NCBI GenBank assembly: GCA_024516155.1
Contig: JAJJXM010000058.1
Span: 1 to 64,000 of the forward strand
DNA: 64,000 nt
DNA from: Pyronema omphalodes
Lineage: Eukaryota > Ascomycota > Pezizomycetes > Pezizales > Pyronemataceae
Direction of reading: 5' to 3'
Position numbers and translations under genes: made by a program. This document shows, piece after piece, positions 1-12,462 of the stretch. Position 1 is the stretch's first letter; every line of letters starts with the position of its first letter. The notes beneath the pieces were generated by a model. The model was not told the DNA's origin, did not search any database, and worked only from the letters and a program-made list of their open reading frames with translations.

Positions 1-2869
1 GTCATCATCCAGCCTCCAGATTATGTATGATGGCGAGGTACGTAATCTCGATACTCGTCGATTGAACTGTAGTACTCTTGTACAGCACGGTGATTTAATT
101 GCTGAAATCTTAACCAATAACACAAATCATCAGAAATCCCATTGATAATTACAGCCGGTGATGATTGTGATCAATCATTTCAGGTTATGATGATCTATTT
201 GTGAAACAAAAACAAATCAAAACAAATCAAAACAAGAAAAGATAAAAAACTGATTCTCTATTTAATAAGCTTTGGATTCCTGAAAGAAATCCTCAGTAAT
301 GTTTATTCATGCCTGTAATCAATTTGATAATCATTAAGAATCATCAATAATCAACTCCCTCCATAACTCCAAAACATAACCCCCAAAACAAACACACAAT
401 CAACCCCCGAACAACCCTCATCAACCCCCATTCACTCCCATCAACACCCATCAACACCCGCTGTCCTATGATCCCATTATCCTACCATCCAAATATTCAC
501 AAGTCCATATCCCTCATGGCTCACCCATTTCTAATCCATCAACCATTCCTCAACGGTTCAACCAGCCACCGACTCCCAGCACCAAAGCAATACTGCGTTT
601 CATCAGGAGTCAGTATAATGCATTATGCGCCTTAATGAATCCGAGTACGTATAAGCAAAGTACAAGTAGAGTACAGCTGTACAGGATTATAAGAATAGGT
701 ACCTATGTTATAGGTATAAGAGTAATTATTCAGCTGACTATTCAAGTAGGTAGGTACAGGTAAGTAGGGTAAAAGTAGGTGCGTACAAGAGTAAGTACAA
801 GAGTAAGTACAAGAGTAAGTCCCCTCGTAACGTACCCTCGTATTTCCCCTCGTAAAGTACCCTCATAAAGCCCCCTCATACAATCCACTCATACAATCCC
901 CTCATAACGTACCCTCATACAATCCCCTCATAACGTACCCTCATACAATACCACCATAGAGTATCAAAATATAAGTACCCGAATAAAAGTAAACCAATAT
1001 CCCAGACCATCCCAGTCTTTAGCCTGACACATCCCGGAATACCCTAATAAATCTAGTTCTATTCTTTCCATCTCGTCTAAATGATCAAGGAAATAATTTC
1101 TCCCACATGGAGCGAGGGAGGATGAGGGGTAAGATAAACCATAAACCGGAATTTCATGTACCACGGTGCTGTTAGGCATTTTAGGCGTTTTCGGCGTTTA
1201 GTTTTGATAGATGTATTTGTGTATACATACAATGCATACTTACATATCCCATGCCCTCCTCCAAGAAACGTGAAGAAAGCATTTTTTTTTATTTTTGAAT
1301 TGAAATTACTCAAAAAGTATAGCCTTTTTGATAACCTCAATCATGATCTGTATCAATCGACAAATAATCAAATCGCACGATCAAATCACAAGATTGAATC
1401 ATCGAACCACCAAATCGAATCATAAACTCTCACCCGCCAGAACCCTTTCCCTCCTTTCCCTCTATTTTTTACTTAAATATCCTCGCTCCCACCACTAGAT
1501 ACTTCTAGTCCATTGTAGAGTTTATATGGGATAATATAATGAAGATTTAATTATTTGGTTGTTTATTTTCCGTTTATACCGTATGCTATGCTATGGTATG
1601 CTATGGTATGCTATTCCAATGCCCCACCATCCCCACCATCCCCGCCCACGCCGCCCCCTCCGCCCCCACTCTCCCACCATCACGATCCAAGATCGATTGA
1701 CTGATTTTGCGATTCGGCGATTCACTAGTTCACCTAAGTATCTTTACATCACTCAAGGTCCTGCACAATGATTTCTGATCTCTAATCCCCACCACCCAAC
1801 ACGCATACCCATACCCAAGCCCAACACACAACACACGACACAACCTATCATACACCATCCCAGCATCCCAGATGCAAACCCCAATTTCCCAAAGCGGCAC
1901 TACCGGACACAAACCTATATACGCAATTTCGAAATTTCCCTGCATGCTTATCGATAGGTTTGATGCTTGATCTTTCTTTTATTTCTTTCCTTCCAAGAAA
2001 CCGGTAACTGGTCTAGACCGCTGCGGTTAGAAGTTTACAAACGGCAGCTATACAGATATTCCCCCACTCTGTCTACAACCTCCGCCCCATACATACCTCA
2101 TCTCGCCTCTTCTCCCCGCCCCCACACCTTGAGCCACGTTTCTAACATGTTTTCTGTGCTTAATCAAGAATGAATATAGAGATATGTCATCTATGCAATC
2201 TTATTCTGTTGAAATGGTAGTAAAATTCTGGTATTTAGTTACAGATATTCGTAAACGACAGGCCTTTGATAAAATCCTCATGCATTTCGTACAAATTCTG
2301 AAAAAAAACTAAAGAAAAAAAAACTCAGAAAAAAAAAAACGTGTGTACATAATACAGATCACATCAAGAAATGAATAACAAATCGCCATAAGAATGATAA
2401 AATGGAAGAAAACAAATGTTGTCGAACCAGGGGTAAAAAATGAAGGTAGACAACTAACTTTCCCGCTGAGTTTGCGGGTAAGGAAAAAGATAACAAGAAT
2501 CGAAGATTCGAAAAATGAATGTCTTTATCCACAAGCCGAAAAAGAAAGGGAAGCAGAAAACAAATATCGTATCACATCATCCACATCGTAAAAAATGAGC
2601 CATAGAAAACCGGACTCGAAAAAAAAAAAAAAGAAAACCTAAACAGATAGATAAGACCAAATATGAAAGAAAAAAACCCAATACTGATACATCAACAAGA
2701 AAGAAAAAAGTAATCAAAAAAAGACGCATAAATGATAACAGAACCTGAAAGTTATCAATGCAAATTCCGCCAAACTCCGCGCAAAAATTTTGAACCAGTT
2801 AGATGCGAAGCAACAAAGGAGACTATGTCATGACCTCTCATTCGTAGTTATCTCAACTTGACTATAAAC
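1..2869. other. Gene-free flank, AT-rich and low complexity
   Basis: I see no supportable gene here. The stretch is AT-rich, with A-runs around 2300-2700, C/A-rich DNA around 360-560 and 1620-1900, and a short tandem-repeat block at 783-952 (listed separately). The open frames on either strand are short, biased by composition and show no conserved motif. The right part is the 3' side of the gene at 2870-3525. Confidence 0.6.
783..952. repeat. Short tandem repeats (GTACAAGAGTAA, then CCTCATAC/ACGTACC units)
   Basis: Three 12-bp copies of GTACAAGAGTAA start at 783, 795 and 807. They are followed by a diverged minisatellite built from alternating CCCTCATACAAT and CCCCTCATAACGTA blocks, clearest at 880-950. 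This is simple intergenic repeat DNA with no coding role visible. Confidence 0.7.
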
Positions 2870-3525
2870 TTAGTCCATGTAAAGCTCATTTCTCAAAATT
2901 CTCTCTTGAACATAATCTGTTGGCTTGTCTTTGGGAGCCGGCATGGCAGTAGCAGGAGGGGGTGGCATAGACTGCCGTCTCTGCTGGAAAGCTGAGTCTG
3001 TTGAATAGCTGCTCTTTGACTCAGGCCAAAATCCTAAACAATATATATTAGAATCCACATTCATGATGCATAAGTAGGAGGATGAAGCATACCTCTAGCA
3101 ACCGTAGGAGACCCCGAAGCACCAGGGCTTGGGGGTACTCTTGCAGTCGGAATTCTCACATCTCTAAGGGCTCTGGCACCCCAGCTCATTCTTCTTGCAA
3201 ATGGGCTTGAAGGGCTAGTGCCCGAAGTCGGTTCGGTATCATCGATAGCACTCTCGTCCTGCTGGGAGGACGTGGAGGAGACGGAAGAGACTGATCCACG
3301 TCTGAAGCTAGTTGAGATTTGAGGAGGAGATCCAGAAGCGGAGGACATGCTCATCCGCCGCTGGTTGGCATGAGCGGCGGCAGTTGTGATGGGACCTGGG
3401 TAGGCAGATGTGGTGGTTGGTTGGCGGGAAGAGGAGAGAAAGTCTGAGAGACTAGTACCTGGCATCAAAGATGCACGGCGGTCGCGAGGGTGAAAGGCTT
3501 GGTTATTGTCGTTGCTGTTGGACAT
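2870..3525 (-). CDS. Ser-rich small protein, conserved-looking, function unknown
   Basis: Two exons: 3525-3093 and 3033-2870, with a 59-bp intron at 3034-3092 (donor GTATGC, acceptor TTTAG), giving 198 residues. The intron is needed to join the frame reading VARG to FWPESKSSY without a stop. The N-terminal two thirds are Ser/Thr/Pro-rich, with repeated RR-x-S patches (RRAS, RRMS, RRGS) that look like basic kinase sites. A more ordered segment, FARRMSWGARALRDVR, sits near residue 115. The C-terminus (DKPTDYVQERILRNELYMD) is charged and helix-prone. There are no membrane segments or enzyme motifs. It resembles small Ser-rich proteins common in filamentous ascomycetes, but I do not recognise a named family. 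The start is the first ATG and gives the longest frame. Confidence 0.75.
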
Positions 3526-6500
3526 TGTTGTTTAACGAGTTGTTGTGTTGTTGAGGAGGGGTTATATATAGGTTAAGTGAACGGCAGAAGGTAGCCGATT
3601 GTTGGTTTTTTAAGCGTCAAAGAACGGTATTCGGATTTGGTTATTAATGCAGAGAAAGAGAATTGAGTTTTTCAAATTGTTTCACAGCAGTCAGTCTGAT
3701 TTAATTTTGCTATCGCAATTGTTAGCCGTCTACTCTGTGAGGATTGGGACAGAGGAAGAAGTGGGTGCCCACATACAAAAAGTAAAAGGGCGTGTTCGTG
3801 TGGATGGAGGATGAAAGATCTTTGAGAGGAGAGGGGGGTTTATGATTTATAGAAAAAGTGTTGGCCACCCGTGTGCTCGCTTCGGGAGCTGCTACAGGTA
3901 AAGTACACTTACGTTGGTTATCTATTTTCCACTTCCCCACACCCTCATGGCATGGTGGTGGTGGTGGTGGTGGTTGCAGCAGGTCACAGCCATTCCCCTC
4001 TTGTCTAGAGTACAGATCCTCCCCACCCCCATCTTCCCCCATGCAGAAATATGCAACACCGAGCGGCCAGGTAAAGTCAGGTAAATTCAACAAATTTGGG
4101 TAAAGTCGCATTGCAACGGAAAACTCTCCATTCCTCAAACCGGCCTGAAGCCATGTGGAAGATTGTTCAAAGACGTCTCAAAGACGGTTCAATGACGGCT
4201 TACAGAGAGCTGATACAGAATCATGTTTAAAGCTATGGTTACCAATCCAAGGCCATTTTCGGGCACCAAAACTGTGCTAAATTACCCCAGATGGGGTAGG
4301 CTAGCGACAGGCTAGATAACGAGCTCAAGGCTCAAGCTCGAGCTCGAACGCTGAGGACGCTGGGGACGCTGGGGGCGAATTTCATACTCCATACATGCGA
4401 GGATCACCACTTCAATTTTCGCAGCCAAGATTAAGCAGTGGATGATGCCGTATCCTAAAATACTGGAAACAACAACCTTGGAAGCTTTGAAAGCCAACGG
4501 CTTCCGGGTGTCGGGCCAATGCGAGCTGGTCAACTCAGATACCGTCTTGAATGGAGAAGAGACGATGTCACGACCAACACGCCTACGGATGGCGAACCAA
4601 AGGGAGGCAAAGGAACCAACGAGGATCAAAGGATAGATCAGTGACGATCAAGAAACCAACAGGGACCAAGGGATGGATCAGTGACGATCAAAGAAACCAA
4701 CATTATCAGCCAATCATTCGATATAATGCGAGCAACACCGGGCGGGCACGGACGTGATTATCGCTGCTCGGTGCTGTATTAAAGCCCTTGTCTGTGACGA
4801 CCCTGATGTGATGGCCGCGTACAGGACTCGCACAAAGTATCGCAGACAGACCAAACGAACGTGGTGTCCTCTCTCGTGGTTTCTGGCTCATGATTTCCCC
4901 AGATCGTCCGATGTGTTTGAATTTACTTCATCCGCTTCCTAAAATTCCACGGAACATACGGCTTGCATCACATCTTGAGGAGGAACCAGAATGGTTGATT
5001 AACATGCATAATATTATACATCTGTTGTGTATATATAGCCTGTGAACTATATTGTACAAAATTTACCTGAGAACTGCGAGCTGGATCCACAATTAACATC
5101 CGAAGTTTACACAGCATGATCAGGTTGTGAACGTGAGGAAATTCTGAGCACACATCGTCCAGAATTCCGTGAGCCCTGACTCCTGAGCACGTAATTAAGC
5201 CTCCGCTTTTTTCCTGCGTTAGAACCCCGCTCAAAGCACGCGAAAATTGAAGCCGTTCTGAGCGTAGTAAATCTCGCGATAACTCGCAAGAGGCACCAGC
5301 GGCATTAGAGTACAGTCGACTGTAGGTGTTGGCCCTGTCCGTCATTCTGACCTTACAGCGCCGACTGGCGCATTTGATTGGTCACTCCATGATGCGGGGA
5401 AAGCCAGAAACCACGCCAAAGAAGCAAGCTTGTGAGCCGGTGATGGTTGATTATCGTTGATTCGCCCCCCAGTTGCCCAGTGAGGGAGGCAAGCATCACA
5501 TCCTGACTCTTTAAATCCGCAACCCCAGCTTCAAGCTAGGGGTTTGTAGTGACAAGAGATCTTGCAATCTCACCACTGCGGGTGATGGTTTGAATCTGTA
5601 CCGTCTAGAAAACAACACTTTTAGTGTCGGGCTGACAAACTGCAGACCGAAGAGCAAAGCAGTCCAGAGTGCTTGTCGTAGACAGCTTCTCAACATCGAA
5701 AGCTAGCCTTACAGCCATCCTTAAAACGTATACTAATCGGACCGAAGACCGAGCATGTTTCTTTTTTCCGCCAAACTCAATTAAATCATTTCCGTTTTAT
5801 CCAGCGTAGTGGATCTTCGTTAAGCTTGAATTGAAGTGTGCCGCTGAACGATGGATTAAGAACTGCTAGCCTTCTACGTCACAACCGGGTCACAAACAGG
5901 ACGATGGACTACCTGCTTTCACATGTTTATGATTCAAGCTAGACTGGACGAGAGTAGTGCAATTGAGGCATCGAAGGTGCGGAACGGTGAATCTAGGGCT
6001 GTCACGACCTGGGCACGTGACTTCGGTATGGATTTACACTCGTGCCGACCCATGTAAACAGACTCCGGTGCTCAAAAGTCAGGGGGAAACATTGATACCA
6101 TGGTGCAATCACTGTATGGTGTGTAGTGTAATTCTGCTAACCATCGTAGGTTTGAGGGGAGGGGGGATGCGAGCAGCGAGACAGCGATCTCGTCACTGTG
6201 TCAGAGGCTTGTACAAAAGTCTATTTCTGTTTCAGACTGAGCCACGAGTTCGTGGCCCATGGGCTCCCCTAGATGCAACCGGAACTGATAAGGATAGAGC
6301 TTCCTGTCTATCCATTGGTTGAAAATAATCACAACAGAATTGGAATCTCTCAACTGCAGAAATGTAAACAACCACAGACGTACAAGATGAATTGGAATTC
6401 CAGCCCTTCTGTTTTCTTTTTCTTCTTTCCTTTTGTTCCAATTATCAAGCGACTGGACTGTGTATATAACAAAAAAGGAAATTGATATAATAAGAGGAAT

Positions 6501-7534
6501 TTTAAGCTAATCTGTTGCTTGTGATTAGCCCACGACCGTTTAACGGAAATCTGCGCACCCGAGCTCGGTAAAAGGTCGGGCTATCTTGAAAATCCAAAGA
6601 CTTGAAACTTGCATATACTACTGGCGCCAAATATACATACCAAGCGTCGGTTGTGTGCACAAGCTTTACGTACAAAATTTGTGCACTCCAAAAAGATAGC
6701 ACACGATCTGTCAATTCCAGACGAACAGCTGCTTCACTTTCTCTGTATGCACGACACAAAGTATCATAGGGCATAAAGTACACATTCAGTAACCTGTCAG
6801 CAGCCGTCATACAATCCCAGACAGCGTTTCTAAGTGACCCAAGTGACTACTGACATCTACAGCTACCCTTTTAGCTCCCCGGTAAAAGGCAAGCAAGCAC
6901 CGCTGCACCATCATTACCGGCAACTTTCAAATCCGTTAAGATACCCGTCATACGATGATCAGACGAATGAAAAAGAAGGAAGCACCGTATACATACAGAG
7001 GTTTAGTGAACTTTAACACCCATGGCCGCCGGCTAACTAAAGTACATATGGAGCGAGATCATCATCCGGATTCGGTAACCGGCATCACGAAAAGCTGCAG
7101 AAAACAAAAGTATGTATGATGTATATATGCAAGTTAAAACTATAATTAAGGATGATACACATTTATGCAGTTCTTGCCTCGTTGTCAGGTCAATTGAACA
7201 TGTCAGTCCCAGTGTTTTAATTTCATGTTAAGGACTTACCGGTCACCTCGCTGTCATTTTCAAGTGAATCCTCCTATGTAAACTCTTAAATTTCAAGAAC
7301 AGCAAGACATCCTCAATGATGAGAAGGAGCTAAATGCGAGCAAGCCCCGGAGTCAGTCACTTTAGGGTGTTCACCATAGAGAGAAATATGATGACAGAAT
7401 AAGCACCATTATCCGTTTTCCACTTACTATCCGCTGACCGAAAATGACACTATCACTGATAGATAACCCCTGCTGTGACCTTCAATCCACCTTTACCTTC
7501 AACTTAATCGACATCACCAATCACGTATTGATCC
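3526..7534. other. 4-kb intergenic stretch without a recognised gene
   Basis: It lies between two divergently placed genes (the 2870-3525 gene on -, the Myb/SANT-like gene on +), so both promoters are in here. Open frames are scattered and carry no motif I recognise. The best is an ATG-initiated 102-codon frame on the minus strand at 6502-6810, listed separately at low confidence. A (GGT)n-type run lies near 3955-3975. Confidence 0.5.
6502..6810 (-). CDS. Possible 102-residue orphan ORF
   Basis: An ATG-started frame of 102 codons with mixed, protein-like amino-acid composition (it contains FWSAQILYVKLV and DAWYVYLAPVVYASF). No domain, signal peptide or family is recognised, and no neighbouring exon could be joined. 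It stands alone in a 4-kb gene-free stretch and may be chance, a relic or a lineage-specific gene. Low confidence. Confidence 0.2.
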   Translation of the reverse strand: MTAADRLLNVYFMPYDTLCRAYRESEAAVRLELTDRVLSFWSAQILYVKLVHTTDAWYVYLAPVVYASFKSLDFQDSPTFYRARVRRFPLNGRGLITSNRLA

Positions 7535-8798
7535 ATGTCAACTACAACCATGCCTAAAGCCCCCGAGGATGCTCCAGTAGAATGGACAAATCCTATGCTC
7601 CGGACCTTACTAAGTGTTCTCTTTCAAGAGAGGAGCCAGCGCAGGATGACTGGGGATAAATTTGATCCCAGATCCTATGAAAGAGCAGTCACTATTATCA
7701 ATCTCGAGCATCGGAGAGAGATCAAAGATACCGGTTCCGTCACCATCACGCATGTTAAACACAAAGTGGCTAGCGTATGTTCTGTTACCCTTTTCTTCCC
7801 ACATCATCTCTTGAGTACCTTATCTAACAAGCGAAACAGCTTAAGCAAAGCTATGCCAGATTCAAATGCCTAATCAATCATCCCGGATCGACATGGACTG
7901 AAGAAATTAGGAAACTAAGAGAGCATCCAACTGCATGGAATCGTATTATTTCGGTATTTCATAGCCCATATTTTTTTACCTATAGCATCAAAACGAAAGC
8001 TAATATTTTGTTGGTACGTATTCAGGAAAATCCAAACTTCGCCAATCTCCGTAAGCTTGATCTAAATTTCTACCCCGAACTCGACAGCCTTCTCGATGGC
8101 AAAGTGGCTGTTGATGCCGGTACTCTAAACCCTCCCGAATTCACTGCGAATCTCGTGCAGGGCCAAGAAAGCAACATTAGTCCTCTAGAAATTCTAGATC
8201 AATTGATGGGAATTTGGGCCTCCAAGTCCAACAACAGCCCAAACCCAGCTAAACCTAAATGCTCTGACATAAAATCTACAGAAAAAGTCAGTAGCAGTAG
8301 CAGTAGCAGTAGCCGTGATGCTGGTGCTGATGTTCCTTCGAGCGGTATGGGACCAATGATGAAAACTCCTCAAGTCCCTAATACTGCTTTCCAAGACCTA
8401 TGGGAACTTAAACGACCTTCTGGATTGAAATCCACACATGTGGTTGATACGCTTAATGTTGGATTGTTGATGTCTTCGGAGACTGTATTGACATCGCCAG
8501 AGACAACCACCAAAGAATTCCAAGAATTCAAAGAGCCCGAAACCTCCAACTCCACCTCCACCTCTAAGACCAGCACCGGTACTACCACCGGAGTCCAAGA
8601 AGTCAAAGAACCCGAAACCTCCACTTCCACCTCCACTTCTAAGACCGGCACAAGTACTACCACCGAAATCCAAGAAGTAAAAAAGCCCGAAACCTCCACC
8701 TCCACCTCTAAGACCGGCACCAGTACTACCACCGGAGTCCAAGAAGTTAAAAATACCAAAACCAAAACCAAAGCCCCTCCGAAGACTACCAGTACCAT

Positions 8799-8830
<32 letters not shown>

Positions 8831-9456
8831 CCGACGTCAAACCCACCTCGCAAGAAGCCCCATCCTCCCAGGCCACCAGCAACAACCCCCCTACAAAGCG
8901 CAAAACCAAAAACTGCGGCAACCTCCCCAAAAAGAACAAACCCGCCACGTCTAAGGGCAATATCAGCAGTAGTAGCAGCAGCAGCGGCGGTGTAACCATC
9001 ACCAGCAGCCCTGCCAGCAGCAGCAGCAGCAGCAAATCCACCAGCAGTATCAGCAGCAGCAGCAAACCCACCGCCACCAGCACCCCCCCTAAGACCACCA
9101 ACAGAACCGCCCTCAGCACCACCAATCCCCCTACAACCACCCCCACCACCCCTCCTGGAATCCCCAACAACACCCCCACTCCATCTCCCTCAACCGCAAT
9201 CGAAGACGCAATCTTCATAATCCAGAGAGACTACGCCCACTCCTTCAACGAAAAGAATCTAGGAAGACTCTGGAGTATTCTTGAGGACAATTCCAAGGCT
9301 CGGGTATTTGTTTCGATTCCTGAATGCCATAGGACTACGTGGTTGGTTAGACAGATTCGGATGTATGTCCAGCAGGAGGAAGATGAGGAGTTGGAAAGGA
9401 AGGTTAGGAAATTTAAGTTTGAGAGTTTGGCGAAGGAGTTTGAGGTTTGGTTGTAG
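7535..9456 (+). CDS. Myb/SANT-like DNA-binding protein with expanded low-complexity tail
   Basis: Three exons: 7535-7774, 7840-7953 and 8026-9456 (introns 65 and 72 bp), giving 594 residues. Residues about 15-150 fit the Myb/SANT-like fold (Myb_DNA-bind_3 type) found in fungal and plant proteins and beside PIF/Harbinger transposases. A first Trp lies in VEWTNPMLRTLL, a helical middle runs through KVASLKQSYARFKCLI, then NHPGSTWTEEIRKL, a TAWNRII helix and NPNFANLRKLDLNFYPELD. The centre is Ser/Thr/Lys-rich, with three near-identical 23-25-residue repeats of the type VQEVKEPETSTSTSTSKTG (8518-8736) and polyserine encoded by AGC runs. The last 85 residues are ordered again and helical (IEDAIFIIQRDYAHSFNEKN, then a WSILEDN segment). 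The likely role is a sequence-specific nuclear DNA-binding factor; the target is unknown. It could be a domesticated transposon protein. Confidence 0.8.
8518..8751 (+). repeat. In-frame 75-bp coding minisatellite (about three copies)
   Basis: Inside the third exon of the Myb/SANT-like gene. Units of 75, 75 and 69 bp encode F/V/I-QE-F/V-K-E/K-PETS..STSKT-TTTG/E blocks, followed by a partial fourth copy. The DNA copies are very similar, so the array is probably length-variable between strains. Confidence 0.75.
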
Positions 9457-10540
9457 GGTTTGACTTGGAGGGTTTTGGGGGCTGTGGAATGGTAATGATA
9501 AATTTAATGTATATTATGTAGATAATCGTAATCATAATCATAATTACCGGCGGAGAGGAAGAAATAAAATTTCATTATGATGATACTACACCGTACCTTC
9601 AGCCGTGTTCATGTTATATAAATCAATGATACCACAAAGTTTCCACATAGTTCTGAATAAACAACAAGTCTCCCAAATCCCTTCAATACCTTCATTTCTG
9701 CCATTATTCATATCCAAGAACTTTTAATCCTACACCACTCCATTTTCCAAAACAACCAATCATACTTTACGAATAATTATTGAAGCAACAGAAACTCCAA
9801 TCCCGGAATGCCCATCACTTTATTTACCCATCTCTAATATTCCCATTCACCAAGTCCAACCATTCCTATGTAGCATACCAAAACCCCATCCATACCCTAC
9901 CCTACCATGATCCCAAAGCACAATTATCAATTACCCAAACCCGTTTTTATCCCAGGACTCAGACCCAGACTCGGCGATGGTCCATGATTCTTCTTCGTTT
10001 CTCTTCTTAAGAAATCCTCCTAACACTCCCTTCCTCCCTACCTCTGCTATTTGAATGTAGATCACTATACCTCCATGATCGATACCTCCATACCTCCATA
10101 CCTCCATAGTTTATAAGACTTTCACGCCACTGACTTACATACATACATACATATAGCGACGTGATGTGACGTTTTCTTAAGTACGCTACGTAAGATAAGT
10201 AAAATCATATGTGCTCTTGAAGATTACCCCGCCCCGGAGATATTTCATTATCAATTTCTGGCTCTATATATGTATCTGCATACCCCCCTCGGTGGCTATG
10301 TAATGAAATAAGCCCCCCCCCCCCCCACCCTCCCCCCCCCACCCTCCACGCCTTGAGCCGGTATCAAAAACTGGATTGATGCATTGGATGTATGCATAAG
10401 AGTATAATTGTATGCTTTTAAGTATATACTACATATAGATATGGAGAGATAGAGGGGGGGGGAGAAGGAGGGTATAGAATATTATAGATAACTTATGGGC
10501 TTGAGAAGTATACGATTATAAGATCAGCATATACACCTAC

Positions 10541-10622
10541 ACACCTACACACCCACGCACCCACGCACATACTTATACACCTACACACCCACGCACCCAC
10601 GCACCCACGCACCCACGCACAT
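10541..10622. repeat. CACACCTACACACC / CGCACCCA simple repeats
   Basis: Tandem blocks alternate between CACCTACACAC and (CACCCACG)n. Intergenic simple sequence. Confidence 0.6.
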
Positions 10623-11057
10623 ACCTATACATAAATACCAGGTCACATATGCAAGTTCTACACTAGCTCCATAGGCTACATGATGCAATATCCAAATGAT
10701 GCAACAGCTAATAATATAAACCTCCTATCTATCATCTATTATCTATTATCTATTGCTTATTATCTATTATCTGCTATAGCTATGTATACCCATCGTAGCT
10801 ATCATTACTAATTACCAACTACCCAATCGCCCAAACCATTACCTTCCATGAAATAGCAGATATCTCTTCATATCTACATATGATAAAAAAAACCGGCCAT
10901 TGGAAAGATGTTTTTTTTTTATCTTAATCCCTTTACCTTTGGCGGTGTAATTGTGCTTGCTGGTGGAAGTTTAACTATTTCTCGGGTAAGTATATGTATG
11001 TAGTAATCCTTTTATTTTATTTTTTTTATTTTTATTTTTTTTTTTTTTTTGGAATAC

Positions 11058-11808
11058 CAGACCTCCCAACCGTATAGCCAGTTTACCTGGTAAAATTGTA
11101 AACCAGGTAAACCGAACTGACAATCCACAGTTAGTTGGTGGTGCAGTTTTGATATCCCGGATAGACAGTTGGTTCAATTTTGAGGGGTCCATAGAACCAG
11201 ATAACTGCAGTGCAGTGATTAAACGGACTCGATAATAAATACCAAGCAGTTCAACTGCATCTGGAACCAGTGCATGCAGGAATAAATACTGTATTCAACC
11301 TTCGTTTGAACCCACCGGTAGCCGAGCCTGCCAGTATCCCAACCCTGCTCATTTCGCCAGCTTCTGGTAGCCAGGTTTCCTAGCCTTGACAAAATGGCGG
11401 TGAACATTCTCTCAGTTCTCGCGATGACTTCCGAGTCTGGGCTGCTGTTTTCCGAATACAACCAGATCGTTATATCGAACCATCATTGAATGCAGGCAGA
11501 TACTCTGGAAGTCATTAAGGGGCTCAAGAGCTTTAATCGTAGGCGTAAGTTGTGATTTCTAGGGACCAAATTGGGATAGAAGGGTTTTATGTATGCACTG
11601 AATAATATTTATTGCCCCTTTATAAACCAGTTCCTCTGGGCAAACCAGTTTTCGCAGTTTAACCAGTTTAACCAGTTTACAATACTGTCAGTAAACTGAA
11701 CTGGGTCGCCATACAGTTCTCATATTCCAACAGTCCGTACAGTCCGTACAGTCCGTACAGTCCGTTTTGGCCGTCATTTAAAACTAGTTTGTACGACTGG
11801 AAGGTCTG
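11058..11808. mobile_element. hAT-family non-autonomous DNA transposon, copy 1
   Basis: A 751-bp element with terminal inverted repeats: left end CAGACCTCCCAACCGTA, right end (reverse complement) CAGACCTTCCAGTCGTA. It is flanked on both sides by the identical 8-bp direct repeat TGGAATAC (11050-11057 and 11809-11816), the target-site size expected for hAT transposition. Subterminal regions are rich in AACCAGTTTA-type motifs, repeated in both orientations. A decayed C-terminal transposase fragment lies at 11376-11555. Near the right end a CCGTACAGT unit is present about four times, more than in copy 2. The ends match the element at 41651-42755 closely. Confidence 0.92.
11376..11555 (+). pseudogene. 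Decayed hAT transposase C-terminus
   Basis: The frame reads FPSLDKMAVNILSVLAM, then LLFSEYNQIVIS, an in-frame TGA at 11487, then MQADTLEVIKGLKSFNRRR and a stop. It aligns with the intact hAT dimerisation segment in the other copy (FPKLCKMAVEVLLSIPAMSAEPERLFS, MQADTLEAIEGLKSLNRRR). The conserved SAEPERLFS block is degraded to TSESGLLFS, and the stop breaks the frame, so it cannot make transposase. Confidence 0.8.
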
Positions 11809-11928
11809 TGGAATACTACATACAACAACATGAATGTGAGTATACGACTCAAATGAGGTCGAAAAAAAAAAAAAATGTTCCTCTTTTACCACCATTCTCC
11901 TCTTTTTCCTCTCGCCCTAGAACTTACA

Positions 11929-11962
11929 TCATACATCATACATCATACATCATACATCATAC
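11929..11962. repeat. CATACAT short tandem array
   Basis: About five head-to-tail copies of an ATCATACAT-like unit in intergenic DNA. Confidence 0.6.
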
Positions 11963-12253
11963 ATAAGGCTCATAGCCCGTACATATCTAATTACCAGTAT
12001 TATTCATCCATTCCAACCCGCAACTCACACTCACACTTCCAATTCTAAAATCCCACCGTTATTACTAATAGTTCCTATACACAGTTATACACAGTTATCC
12101 ACAGTTAATGAAAGCGAGGTATATATAGAAAAGCATGTTGTATGGTTTATCCATAGATATAACAAATTCAAAATTCAAAATTCCAAATTAAAAATTCCAA
12201 ATTCCAAATTCCAAATCTCTAGTTAATATATATATATATAAATTAATAATTAG

Positions 12254-12315
12254 ATACCAAAATACACCAAAGTACACCAAAGTACACCAAAATACACCAA
12301 AGTACACCAAAGTAC
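12254..12315. repeat. TACACCAAAR decamer array
   Basis: About five to six copies of the 10-bp unit TACACCAAAG or TACACCAAAA, directly before the CAATCC array. Confidence 0.75.
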
Positions 12316-12322
12316 GGGGTTA

Positions 12323-12388
12323 CAATCCCAATCCCAATCCCAATCCCAATCCCAATCCCAATCCCAATCCCAATCCCAATCCCAATCC
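12323..12388. repeat. Perfect (CAATCC)11 hexamer array
   Basis: Eleven uninterrupted copies of CAATCC, that is (GGGATT)n on the other strand. The unit is one hexamer but not the fungal telomere unit TTAGGG, so it is not an interstitial telomere by sequence. Confidence 0.9.
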
Positions 12389-12462
12389 TTACAATCATAT
12401 CATTATTTTGAAGAATAAGAAATAAGAAATAAGTATATATTTATCACACAACTATGGCACAT

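Noticed and set aside
783..952. CRISPR-like array
   Set aside because: Units are directly adjacent without spacers, and the genome is eukaryotic; it is a minisatellite.
5957..6322. 121-codon plus-strand frame
   Set aside because: Starts with GTG, has no motif, and shows a chance-like composition.
8370..9218. Long minus-strand hydrophobic frame
   Set aside because: Antisense shadow of the Ser/Thr repeat region in the Myb/SANT-like gene.
12323..12388. Interstitial telomere repeat
   Set aside because: The unit is GGGATT, not TTAGGG, and no TTAGGG copies are mixed in.
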